A stretch of 13,281 nt of DNA, from contig CAZUAH010000383.1 of NCBI GenBank assembly GCA_964617665.1, positions 1-13,281 of the forward strand, written 5' to 3'. Below are positions 7,174 to 13,281 of the stretch, one piece after another (position 1 is the first letter of the stretch; every line of letters begins with the position of its first letter). The DNA is from JADHUC01 sp964617665 (GTDB taxonomy: Bacteria > Planctomycetota > Planctomycetia > Pirellulales > Pirellulaceae). Below the pieces are notes generated by a model. That model was not told the origin of the DNA. It worked only from the letters and a program-made list of their open reading frames with translations, and did not search any database. The position numbers and the translations under genes are program-made.

Positions 7174-7740
7174 ATGAAACGCACAATTATACAACTGCTC
7201 GTCGTGTGTCTCTCATTCGTCGCCGCCACGTGCATCATCGCGCTTTTCCCCCCGCTGAGCCCGCATGGTAAATGGGAGGTAGCGAGGACAGGCGTGCACA
7301 ATATCAGTCGCCGTGTGACCAATGCGTGCATGATGCAGGATGAAACGGATGTCTCCGTGGATGCCATCAATGATTGGCTCGCTGGCGAATTGTCACCGGC
7401 TCACCCATTGGCTGGAGAATTGGAGGAGTCACCGCGCAAAGATCCCTGGCAAAACGCGTACCGTTGTATTCAATTTGGCCATGCCTATCACGGTGAACCT
7501 CGCACGTTGGGTGTTTATTCCATGGGGCGTGATGGCGTTTCGAAAACCAACGGGAACGATACGGACGACCTTAATTCCTGGAATTCGGATTCCATTCAAT
7601 GGTACATTCGCGATATTGACACTCGAAGGCGTTGGGAGGACCTGATGAAGGCCGTTCTGATGACTCCGCTTGTCTATTTCAGCGTGCTCGGTATCGGTTG
7701 GATCATCAGGGCGCCGTTTAAGAGACGAAGAATCGAGTAG
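7174..7740 (+). CDS. Membrane protein with GspG-like (T2SS pseudopilin C-terminal) domain
   Basis: A 188-residue protein with one N-terminal hydrophobic segment (about 5-25), an extracytoplasmic domain (about 30-155) and a second hydrophobic segment (about 159-179) ending in the basic tail FKRRRIE. The middle domain carries the signature of the major pseudopilin GspG C-terminal domain: DPW-N-Y at residues 90-95 (DPWGNPY in the family), 'VYSMGRDG' at 114-121 (family 'lySlGaDG') and the acidic 'NDTDDLNSW' at 128-136, which in GspG forms part of a calcium site. It lacks a prepilin peptidase motif (G|F..E before the helix) and has an extra C-terminal helix, so it is unlikely to be assembled into a pseudopilus. 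No T2SS genes lie nearby. It probably is a co-opted GspG-like fold anchored in the inner membrane. The start at ATG 7174 is the only sensible one. Confidence 0.72.
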   Translation: MKRTIIQLLVVCLSFVAATCIIALFPPLSPHGKWEVARTGVHNISRRVTNACMMQDETDVSVDAINDWLAGELSPAHPLAGELEESPRKDPWQNAYRCIQFGHAYHGEPRTLGVYSMGRDGVSKTNGNDTDDLNSWNSDSIQWYIRDIDTRRRWEDLMKAVLMTPLVYFSVLGIGWIIRAPFKRRRIE

Positions 7741-7795
7741 CCCTACTCGGCTCCCTGCCCCTACGACGCCCGCACCCGCCGCACTCATCCAGTTC

Positions 7796-7807
7796 GCCCG
7801 CGCGGGC
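7796..7807. repeat. GC-rich palindrome between convergent genes
   Basis: GCCCGCGCGGGC is a perfect 12-bp palindrome directly after the stop of the minus-strand gene at 7808 and 56 nt past the stop of the plus-strand gene at 7740. It could contribute to termination for both, but neither side has a clear T-run. Confidence 0.3.
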
Positions 7808-8635
7808 CTATTCGTTCTTCGATTGTCGACGAGGAAACCTCATCAGCCGATACCCACAGAAGCGGACGACGAGCAGAGAGGCGATGAGTACGACGGCTTG
7901 AATAGGAAACACGACGAGCCAGAATGTCAACGTTTCTGTAATAGTCTGAGCCACTGCCCATCCGGCCGCTGCAGCAACGACCAGCAAGATCGCTCCTCGA
8001 AAGACGATCCACTTTTCTCGCAGCATCGACCAAGCTGAAAGGATGCCAACTAGTACGCAGGAAGTTAGCACAAAGGCGAGATAAACGAAAATGATGGTGG
8101 GCAAGGGATATATGTCAAAACGGCCAAAACTCAACTGTCTGCCTACTCCCAGCATTACCGCAACTACCGCAGTCAGTAGCAGCAAATGCCGGATTCCGAT
8201 TTGATGCCCGGCTCGATCGTAGTCTTCGATCGTCCGCAATCTGATGCTAAATCCAGCACAGCGGAAGATGATCAGCAAAATCGTCACCATGATGCTGGTG
8301 GACGTAAACAGGCAGAAGGACAGCCAATTCGGTTCGTGGACACCAATGCAGCCGCCGACACCCAGGTAGCCAGCCCCCAGTGCAAGTCCAGACGACCTCA
8401 GCCACCACGGGCTTCTGCCAAAGCCAGCCCAGATCCCCAAGAGGCTTGCCTGCGCAAAGATGAGACCAACGAAGAACCGAACCGGGAGAGATGGGACGCT
8501 GTTATATCCGCCGAGCCAAATGAACGCCCCAAGAGAAACTCCTGCGAGCAAATGGGCCGCAAACAGGCACAATATCGCGACGCGACGTTTGGTCGCTGTC
8601 GAATCACCCCATTTGAGCCGCATCGCTTTGCCCAT
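7808..8635 (-). CDS. Polytopic membrane protein of planctomycete type, function unknown
   Basis: A 275-residue integral membrane protein with about eight predicted helices and short loops. No transporter or enzyme motif is visible. The stretch 'HQIGIRHLLLLTAVVAVMLGVGR' near the middle resembles a recurring planctomycete pattern, '(F/I)(S/G)IR.LL.LTAVVA..L', found in many uncharacterised membrane proteins; I know this from general acquaintance, not a search. The C-terminus is basic and polar (RRQSKNE). The longest frame begins at a TTG at 8674, but ATG 8635 or ATG 8623 is more plausible. The bases before 8635 contain GGAG directly adjacent, and this GGAG would be 12 nt before 8623, so neither is decisive. 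It faces the GspG-like gene tail to tail. Upstream, 8636-8837 contains the homopolymer block. Confidence 0.72.
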   Translation of the reverse strand: MGKAMRLKWGDSTATKRRVAILCLFAAHLLAGVSLGAFIWLGGYNSVPSLPVRFFVGLIFAQASLLGIWAGFGRSPWWLRSSGLALGAGYLGVGGCIGVHEPNWLSFCLFTSTSIMVTILLIIFRCAGFSIRLRTIEDYDRAGHQIGIRHLLLLTAVVAVMLGVGRQLSFGRFDIYPLPTIIFVYLAFVLTSCVLVGILSAWSMLREKWIVFRGAILLVVAAAAGWAVAQTITETLTFWLVVFPIQAVVLIASLLVVRFCGYRLMRFPRRQSKNE

Positions 8636-8720
8636 CTCCAATCGAAACGATTCCGCAGACAGCAACAACGCCAATCAGGCGGCAAGTGCTCCGCCACGGC
8701 TTAATTCTTGGGTGCTGGCA

Positions 8721-8810
8721 TGTAGTGGGGGGGGGGGGGGGGGGGGGCGGCCCGCCCCCCCCCCCCCCCCCCCCCCCCCCGGGGGGCGGCCCCCCCCCCC
8801 CCCAACTACA
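8721..8810. repeat. G/C homopolymer block flanked by a 6-bp inverted repeat; probable artefact or extreme hairpin
   Basis: There are runs of 21 G (8727-8747), 26 C (8755-8780), 6 G (8781-8786) and 14 C (8790-8803), interrupted only by a few C/G bases. The motif GGGGGGCGGCCC occurs twice (8742-8753 and 8781-8792). TGTAGT (8721-8726) and ACTACA (8805-8810) flank the block as an inverted repeat. Nothing else in the window has such composition. The pattern resembles poly-G dead-signal reads of two-colour Illumina chemistry stitched to their complements, so the two flanks may not be true neighbours. A real G-rich stem-loop that stalls polymerase is the alternative. Confidence 0.85.
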
Positions 8811-8837
8811 ACTCTGATTCGCAGTCCTGACAGAGTA

Positions 8838-9221
8838 CTAGGCGTACTGGTCTCTCTGGAGCAGCCGTTCGATCTTGTCCCAATCCAAGACGCTCATAAG
8901 AAGTCGCCAGCGCCGGACAATTCGGCAAGTGTACCCGATATCACGCGAAACCGCTCCGATCATTGCCCCCGCAACGAACGCAACGGCCAGAACCGTGTAG
9001 TTGCCGCTGAGAAGAAGTGAAACAACGAACGCGATCAGTGCGAGAACGGCGGCCAAGAGTATCCAGGTCGGCAGGCACCTGAACAACATGAACGCGACTG
9101 TGAGTGGCTCGGTACGATGCCGCAGATAGAATTCCAGAACCGTGCGATCGTGACGAGGAAGCCCGGAAACGTCCGGTGACGGTGGGGAGGCGTATGGGTT
9201 GTTTTCTTGTTCGATGTTCAT
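8838..9221 (-). CDS. Small membrane protein with N-terminal NPYASP motif
   Basis: A 127-residue protein. Its cytoplasmic-looking N-terminus contains NPYASPP (residues 8-14), a motif seen near the start of a great many planctomycete membrane proteins and of unknown purpose. Two hydrophobic helices follow (about 51-71 and 76-96), joined by a short 'SGNYT' turn, then a basic and amphipathic C-terminal tail. No catalytic motif is visible. ATG 9221 is consistent with the NPYASP motif lying within the first 15 residues; no clear ribosome binding site precedes it. It is downstream of the terminator at 9351-9380, so it is probably transcribed separately from the secreted-protein gene. Its stop at 8838 lies only 28 nt from the homopolymer block. 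Confidence 0.75.
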   Translation of the reverse strand: MNIEQENNPYASPPSPDVSGLPRHDRTVLEFYLRHRTEPLTVAFMLFRCLPTWILLAAVLALIAFVVSLLLSGNYTVLAVAFVAGAMIGAVSRDIGYTCRIVRRWRLLMSVLDWDKIERLLQRDQYA

Positions 9222-9350
9222 GGCGAAGTCCAGTGATGGCTGAGAAAACCGGCGATTACCGGCCGTTCACACTACCAACCGCGCGATGTGCCTTCAATCC
9301 GGCGATGCCCCACGCCAAGCAACCCCCAGAATCCGTGAAAGACCAAAAGG

Positions 9351-9380
9351 AAACGGCCCCTGGTCACCCAGGGGCCGTTT
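9351..9380 (-). terminator. Strong rho-independent-type hairpin after the putative selenoprotein gene
   Basis: A 13-bp perfect stem (AAACGGCCCCTGG against CCAGGGGCCGTTT) closes a 4-nt loop. On the minus strand the stem ends in TTT and is followed by CCTTTTGG. It lies 29 nt beyond the second TGA at 9410-9412 but 221 nt beyond the internal TGA at 9602-9604. The position therefore supports translation to 9410 in the ancestral gene. The stem is symmetrical and could also act on the plus strand. Confidence 0.75.
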
Positions 9381-9409
9381 GTATGGCGCAATCGGTTAAC
9401 GTCTCGGAA

Positions 9410-10999
9410 TCAATCTGCTGCGATGGCTCCTAGGACGCGATTGAAGAGGTTAGTAGCAGCACTACCACCGGGCAGATCTGACTTGCGGACGACACTTTCA
9501 GTCGTTTCGATCTTGAAAGGACCGCCGTCCCAGCTCACAGTCACTTTGTATTCGTCAGCCAATTCCTTTGGTACTCGCCACGAGTACGAACAGGTAAAGC
9601 CTCAGCCATACCGGAATTTGCCTTGCGCAACTTTCTCTTCTGCGCTGGTGATCGTGAACTCAGGCACACTTGGGCGACTGCCGTTAACAACAATGTTGTT
9701 GACGTGTTCGCCCCCTGTCCCGACGAGAGACAGGCTCAGATAAGCCGTTCGGTTGCCCGAACTGTTGGAAGTGCGTGAAACTTTGACAAGAGCTCTGTAC
9801 GGCGGGCCGAAGGGAAGATCAACGGTTTCCCCTTCGCGAATGCTAACCGCCTCCGTGAAATCTCTCGATGCTCGTGCCGAGATGTACGACCTGGGCGAAC
9901 TTGTGTTCTGGACAAGTGCCTCGCTGAGCGTATCCAGCAACGAACCGTCGTCTTTCTTATCGGCCACCGCGGTGTGGTCGATGGTGTATGACAGCAACTT
10001 CCAATCGCCAACTGGTAGCGGCGATTTCCCCGATTCATTCGTGGAGATCAAGAGAATTCCCTGATCGCCGTGCATCAGGGCATTGGCGCCCTTGTTCGGG
10101 TTGCTGACAAATCCCACCGGCACTGACGATGACGTCAGCGTGAGCTTGTCGCCAGCGGGCGTAAGCTCCATGTCGTAGAAGCGACCACCGATGTTGATTA
10201 GTTTCCCTATCGGCTGCTGAACCTCGTTCGTTGCCGTGTTGGGATTCGGATCAACCAAGATCGCGTCACCGGTCGATGGGTAGAGTGTGCCCGACCTTGT
10301 CGCAACTGACATTGCATCGTCGAATCGCGCGTTGCTGTTGGAGTCCACCACCACAACTCGCGTCTTCTTGCCATTCAGTGCAATCTCGCCCTCTCGGTAC
10401 GCAGCTCCGTAAAGAAACGCGTAGCCGTAGCCTGACGAGGTGCCGTAAATCCTCATATAGAACGCATACTCAACGGGCGTCCCATCGACATCAACCGTGA
10501 CATCGACACGAGGAAAGTAAGTATACGGCGAACCGTTTGGCGAAGCTTTGCTGTCCGCCTCGACAACCTGATCGTCCGTCAGATCGCCGTTGCGGTTGCT
10601 GTCGAAATAGAGATGCGTGTATCGCAGATATCTGCTGCGACTAGTGGCCTTCGGCTTATCCGATTTGGCTGGAGCCACATCGAACGCGAACCCAAAATCT
10701 TGGGTGCCTAGTTTGGCCACGCCCTTGAACGGAGTCTTGGACGCATACTCCGGTTCTTTCGTCACAACCTTTGCGAATGGCGCCTGATCGCCAGTGCGGA
10801 CCATCGAGCCATTGCGCGTGTAAAACAATTGGTAAGTTCGAGATTGAAACGCCGCGTCCTCGGACGAACTTAAAGCCGCATAGGATGCAGGCAGTCGTTT
10901 CGTCTCAAGTTCGAACGTCTCCGCGCGAGCATCAACGGCGGTGACAAGCACCACGGCGACACCCGCAGCAAGTTTCAGACAAGTTCTAAGTACCCTCAT
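9410..10999 (-). CDS. Secreted protein with EF-hand-like loops, read through an in-frame TGA; candidate selenoprotein
   Basis: The frame encodes 465 residues, then TGA (9602-9604), then 63 further sense codons in the same frame to a TGA at 9410-9412, 529 residues in all. ATG 10999 has GGAGG 9 nt upstream and gives a signal peptide cut after ARA (24-26); a TTG start at 11164 would overlap the likely promoter and is rejected. Two EF-hand-like loops are visible: DSNRNGDLTDDQ (133-144) and DSNSNARFDDAM (219-230). The C-terminus 'GKFRYG-[TGA]-GFTCSYSWRVP' then 'EYKVTVSWDGGPFKIE' reads as one continuous beta-rich domain. The function is unknown; it is probably a periplasmic or surface calcium-binding protein. 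A UGA-directed selenocysteine at residue 466 is one reading. A nonsense mutation, giving a 465-residue truncated product, or a base-call error is the other. Confidence 0.7.
9565..9594 (-). promoter_or_regulatory. Candidate bacterial SECIS hairpin downstream of in-frame UGA
   Basis: On the minus strand GTACTCG (9587-9581), loop TGG (9580-9578) and CGAGTAC (9577-9571) form a perfect 7-bp hairpin. A lower stem of CCT (9594-9592) with AGG (9567-9565) and TT (9590-9589) with AA (9569-9568) extends it past a C-C mismatch and a bulged G. The loop begins 21 nt after the UGA. Bacterial SECIS elements are generally described as an upper stem of 4-16 bp, a small apical loop with a G in its first two bases, and 16-37 nt from UGA to loop; this hairpin meets all three. 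Confidence 0.45.
9602..9604 (-). other. In-frame TGA: possible selenocysteine codon or nonsense mutation
   Basis: This TGA lies between 'GKFRYG' and 'GFTCSYSW'. It is one base away from TGC/TGT (Cys) and TGG (Trp). If homologues carry Cys here, recoding as selenocysteine would follow the usual Cys/Sec replacement pattern, with a second Cys four residues further on. Other genes in the window end in TGA and use TGG for Trp, so a general UGA reassignment is not likely. Confidence 0.5.
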
Positions 11000-11135
11000 A
11001 TTGACGGTCCTCCATTGTGAAAGATGTCGGCAAGTCAGCCCCAGAAGCATCGACATAGCTGACACCGAGACAAAACCGAAAGCCAAGGCAACGAGACCTA
11101 GAACGGCACCGCTGCCCACTTGCGCCATTACCTGC

Positions 11136-11164
11136 ACTATAGACGCTCGCGGTATTCCAGACAA
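11136..11164 (-). promoter_or_regulatory. Sigma-70-type promoter for the secreted-protein gene
   Basis: On the minus strand TTGTCT (11164-11159), a 17-bp spacer and TATAGT (11141-11136) match the housekeeping -35 and -10 boxes at 4/6 and 5/6. Transcription would start near 11129 and leave a leader of about 130 nt before ATG 10999. Confidence 0.5.
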
Positions 11165-11193
11165 GAAATGTATGGGTAGGACTTTCTGGCACG

Positions 11194-11219
11194 TAGCTGA
11201 ATTCTTGCGAATTCAGCTA
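11194..11219. promoter_or_regulatory. Perfect 11-bp inverted repeat in divergent intergenic region (operator candidate)
   Basis: TAGCTGAATTC, a TTGC spacer and GAATTCAGCTA form a perfect inverted repeat, 30 bp upstream of the minus-strand promoter and about 50-75 bp upstream of the plus-strand promoter. No T-run follows on either strand, so a terminator is unlikely. The size and position suit a dimeric repressor or activator site serving one or both divergent genes. Apart from this and the two promoters, 11000-11339 contains nothing I can assign. Confidence 0.5.
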
Positions 11220-11266
11220 TGGCAGCGACCGCCAAAGAAACCTCTCACACCGTGCGGGTCCGTTTC

Positions 11267-11295
11267 TTGCTTCGGTCGTCGCGAGATGGCACAAT
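11267..11295 (+). promoter_or_regulatory. Possible sigma-70-type promoter for the symporter-namZ operon
   Basis: TTGCTT (11267-11272), a 17-bp spacer and CACAAT (11290-11295) give 4/6 matches to each box. Transcription would start near 11302, about 38 nt before the GTG start at 11340. The match is moderate and has only position in its favour. Confidence 0.35.
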
Positions 11296-11339
11296 GATGC
11301 GTTTTCCGGTCCAAGCTTCATACACCGCCTGCATCTGCT

Positions 11340-12803
11340 GTGAATCCCACCATTAACCACATCGACTCCGCGATCATTGTTGCGTATCTGCTTGGCATGG
11401 TCGCGCTTGGTTTGTGGATCGGCCGGAAGAACCGGAATCTTGCGGACTATGCGTTGGGCGGTAAGGACCTTCCCTGGTGGGCGCTGTTAGGTTCGATTGT
11501 GGCCACCGAGACTAGTACGGCCACATTCTTGAGCGTTCCGGGGATTGCTTACGCAGACGGCGGCAACTTGTGTTTTCTGCAACTTGCCTTTGGATACATA
11601 CTGGGCCGGTGCCTGGTAGCGTACGTACTGCTGCCCGCGTACTTCCGCGGAGAGATGCTCACGGCCTACGAGGTCTTGGAGCATCGGTTTGGCGGAGCGA
11701 CAAAACGAACGGCTTCACTTCTGTTCCTGGTCGCCCGTAATCTCGGCGACGGATTGCGTCTGTTTCTGGCGGCCATCGCATTGGAGAAGGCTATCGGTGT
11801 TTCGATGCCGGTTTCCATCGTAATCATCAGCGTGGCAACGATCGTCTACACGTTCTTTGGCGGCATGAAATCCGTTGTTTGGAACGACTGCGTTCAGTTT
11901 GTCGTTTACATGGCGGGCGGCTTGATAGCCTTCTGGATCATTATCAGCGAATTGCCAACCGGATGGGAGCAATTCCACACCTATGCTGTCCAGCACGACA
12001 AGCTGACGGTCTTCGATTTCACCTGGGACCTCACGGAGAAGTACACGTTCTGGGCAGGCCTGATCGGCGGAGCGTTCTTGTCGTTCGGCACGCATGGCAC
12101 CGACCAGATGATGGTCCAACGCTACTTGGCAGCGCGCGATCGCTGGGACGCGACTCGTGCGCTATTAGTCAGCGGTTTTGTCGTTTTGATCCAATTTGCC
12201 GTGTTTCTTCTGCTAGGCGTGGGGCTGGCTTGCTTCTTTGCAGAGTTTCCGCCCGAAGTAGCGTTTGAGAAAGGCGACGAGGCGTTAGCGGCGTTCATCG
12301 TCGATCAGATGCCCATTGGACTGACCGGCCTTACGCTGGCAGCCGTCTTTGCGGCAGCCATGTCAACACTATCCAGTTCTCTGAATTCGTCTGCCACGGC
12401 CGCAGTGAACGATTTTGGGCCCCTGTTTGGCACGGCGGAAATGTCGCCAGAGCGACGCGTCAACACATGCAAGCTTCTGACCATCGTTTTTGGACTGATA
12501 CAAGTGGCCGTCGCCGTCGCTGCTCAGTGGTACTCGCGGAGCGTGGTCAATGATGCCTTGGCGATTGCCGGCTTTGTCGCGGGCATCCTTCTGGGCGTGT
12601 TCTCGCTTGGCGTATTGACGAAGTGGGTGCGTCAGTGGTCTGCGCTCGCCGGCATGCTGGGCGGGACTGCCGTGGTAAGCTATGTCAAGTTCGGTACCGA
12701 TGTCGCATGGCCCTGGTTGACGGTCGTTGGATCCGTTTCGACAGTCGCGTTTGGACTCCTAGCGTCTATATGCGAGCATTTTCTAAGAAAGCACCAGACA
12801 TGA
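11340..12803 (+). CDS. Sodium:solute symporter (SSS/SLC5 family)
   Basis: A 487-residue integral membrane protein with about 13 hydrophobic helices, a normal length for the sodium:solute symporter family (PF00474). Family hallmarks are the N-terminal 'SAIIVAYLLGMVALGLWIGR', 'YALGGKDLPWWALLGSIVATETSTATFLSVPG', the 'FFGGMKSVVWNDCVQF' signature after the fifth helix, 'GTHGTDQMMVQRYLAAR' and 'AAVFAAAMSTLSSSLNSSATA'. It imports a small solute with sodium across the inner membrane. The start is a GTG at 11340, the only start that keeps the first helix complete; the upstream ATGs at 11294 and 11297 are out of frame. Its stop TGA overlaps the ATG of the next gene (ATGA), so the two are translationally coupled. 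Pairing with a NamZ-type muramidase suggests that the substrate may be MurNAc or another muropeptide sugar, but this is inferred from context alone. Confidence 0.93.
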   Translation: MNPTINHIDSAIIVAYLLGMVALGLWIGRKNRNLADYALGGKDLPWWALLGSIVATETSTATFLSVPGIAYADGGNLCFLQLAFGYILGRCLVAYVLLPAYFRGEMLTAYEVLEHRFGGATKRTASLLFLVARNLGDGLRLFLAAIALEKAIGVSMPVSIVIISVATIVYTFFGGMKSVVWNDCVQFVVYMAGGLIAFWIIISELPTGWEQFHTYAVQHDKLTVFDFTWDLTEKYTFWAGLIGGAFLSFGTHGTDQMMVQRYLAARDRWDATRALLVSGFVVLIQFAVFLLLGVGLACFFAEFPPEVAFEKGDEALAAFIVDQMPIGLTGLTLAAVFAAAMSTLSSSLNSSATAAVNDFGPLFGTAEMSPERRVNTCKLLTIVFGLIQVAVAVAAQWYSRSVVNDALAIAGFVAGILLGVFSLGVLTKWVRQWSALAGMLGGTAVVSYVKFGTDVAWPWLTVVGSVSTVAFGLLASICEHFLRKHQT

Positions 12804-13281
12804 AGAACTACTTGTGTCAGACGATCAGGAGAGAATGGACGCCGTTTTTCGCAGCGATTGCAGTTGCCGCCTGTATTGCGGCCGGCACGGCATGCACATC
12901 GCAAGCGGCGGCGCCCAAACAGCCGATCTCAGAATCTCCAGCCGCATCAGAAGTGCTGACCGGTATCGACGTGTTGGAGCGGGAGAAGTTCCGCCGACTG
13001 AAAGGCCGCCATGTAGGACTGATCACCAATCATACCGGCGTGAACCGCCGCGGCGTGAGCACAGTAGAGCTTCTTCATCAAGCCGAAAACGTAGACCTGC
13101 AGGCGTTGTTCAGCCCGGAACATGGCATCCAAGGAGTGCTGGACACGCACAACATTGATGATGCTTCGGATCCTCTCACCGGACTGAAGATCTACAGCCT
13201 CTATGGCAAAACGCGAAAGCCCACGGCGGAAAGCCTCAAGGGTCTCGACACGCTGGTATTCGACATCCAGGACATCGGCGC
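12800..13281 (+). CDS. namZ: DUF1343 / NamZ-type exo-beta-N-acetylmuramidase (5' part, runs off the window)
   Basis: The first 160 codons of an exported protein; the 3' part lies beyond the window. ATG 12800 overlaps the symporter stop. Residues about 16-33 are hydrophobic and end at 'GTACTSQ', so it is either a lipoprotein (imperfect lipobox, Cys at about 32) or a normally cleaved secreted protein. After a linker the domain opens with 'TGIDVLEREKFRRLKGRHVGLITNHTGV', then 'ALFSPEHGIQG', 'GLKIYSLYGKTRKPT' and 'LDTLVFDIQDIGA'. These are the conserved N-terminal motifs of DUF1343 (PF07075), whose characterised member NamZ removes terminal MurNAc from peptidoglycan chains. Together with the symporter it points to cell-wall sugar salvage. 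Completeness of the active site cannot be judged here. Confidence 0.9.
   Translation, partial: MKNYLCQTIRREWTPFFAAIAVAACIAAGTACTSQAAAPKQPISESPAASEVLTGIDVLEREKFRRLKGRHVGLITNHTGVNRRGVSTVELLHQAENVDLQALFSPEHGIQGVLDTHNIDDASDPLTGLKIYSLYGKTRKPTAESLKGLDTLVFDIQDIG

Noticed and set aside
6448..7194. 248-codon minus-strand frame with repeated Ser/Pro/Arg pattern
   Set aside because: Its periodicity is simply the complement of the leucine-rich repeats.
7174..7740. Annotation as a true type II secretion pseudopilin
   Set aside because: There is no prepilin peptidase cleavage motif, there is a second C-terminal helix, and no secretion-system genes are adjacent.
8460..9020. Plus-strand frame encoding a poly-Gly/poly-Pro protein
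   Set aside because: The low-complexity part comes from the homopolymer block, and the rest is antisense to real minus-strand genes.
9602..11164. Longer minus-strand frame starting at TTG 11164
   Set aside because: The extra 55 codons overlap a good -35/-10 pair, in fact the TTG is part of the -35 box. ATG 10999 has a GGAGG site and a standard signal peptide.
1..13281. Selenocysteine machinery, integrase, CRISPR, tRNA or rRNA in the window
   Set aside because: None was found on reading both strands; the selenoprotein and integron proposals therefore depend on genes elsewhere in the genome.

Overview
The window looks like chromosomal DNA of a planctomycete, probably a Pirellula/Rhodopirellula-type lineage or a metagenome bin from one. 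The evidence is the mix of families: a C-terminal SHD1 domain on a secreted hydrolase, long 'GLxHLxGLTxLxxLxLxxTxVTDA' leucine-rich repeats on a lipoprotein, an N-terminal NPYASP motif on a small membrane protein, and the paucity of Shine-Dalgarno sequences. No tRNA, rRNA, CRISPR array, transposase or integrase gene was seen.

Region 1 (about 1-7740, all genes on the + strand) looks like a decayed or sedentary integron cassette array. Seven genes lie here: two small membrane-anchored unknowns (312-893, 1017-1619), a Tat-exported beta-lactamase-fold hydrolase with an SHD1 tail (1847-3556), a SUKH-like protein (3635-4282), a DUF3788 protein (4306-4740), a lipoprotein combining TPR, Suppressor-of-fused (SUFU) and LRR modules (4838-7051), and a membrane protein with a GspG-like domain (7174-7740). 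Three intergenic inverted repeats (905-996, 1659-1749, 7102-7154) share the geometry of integron attC sites: GAAC, 3-nt spacer, left arm with an unpaired G, loop, right arm, 4-nt spacer, GTT. No integrase is present in the window.

Region 2 (7808-10999, - strand) holds an eight-helix-type membrane protein, a small NPYASP membrane protein and a secreted protein with EF-hand-like loops. A G/C homopolymer block (8727-8803) separates the first two and is probably an assembly or sequencing artefact, or a very stable hairpin. The secreted gene is the most interesting item: its frame is interrupted by a TGA (9602-9604) and then continues in the same frame for 63 codons to a second TGA at 9410, 30 nt before a strong terminator. 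A perfect 7-bp hairpin with loop UGG lies 21 nt after the internal UGA, which fits the published general model of bacterial SECIS elements. This makes a new selenoprotein family a serious hypothesis; a nonsense mutation or sequence error is the main alternative.

Region 3 (about 11000-13281, + strand) starts with a divergent promoter region containing a perfect 11-bp inverted repeat. It is followed by a sodium:solute symporter gene translationally coupled (ATGA overlap) to a DUF1343/NamZ exo-N-acetylmuramidase gene that runs off the window. Together these suggest peptidoglycan-fragment (MurNAc) salvage.
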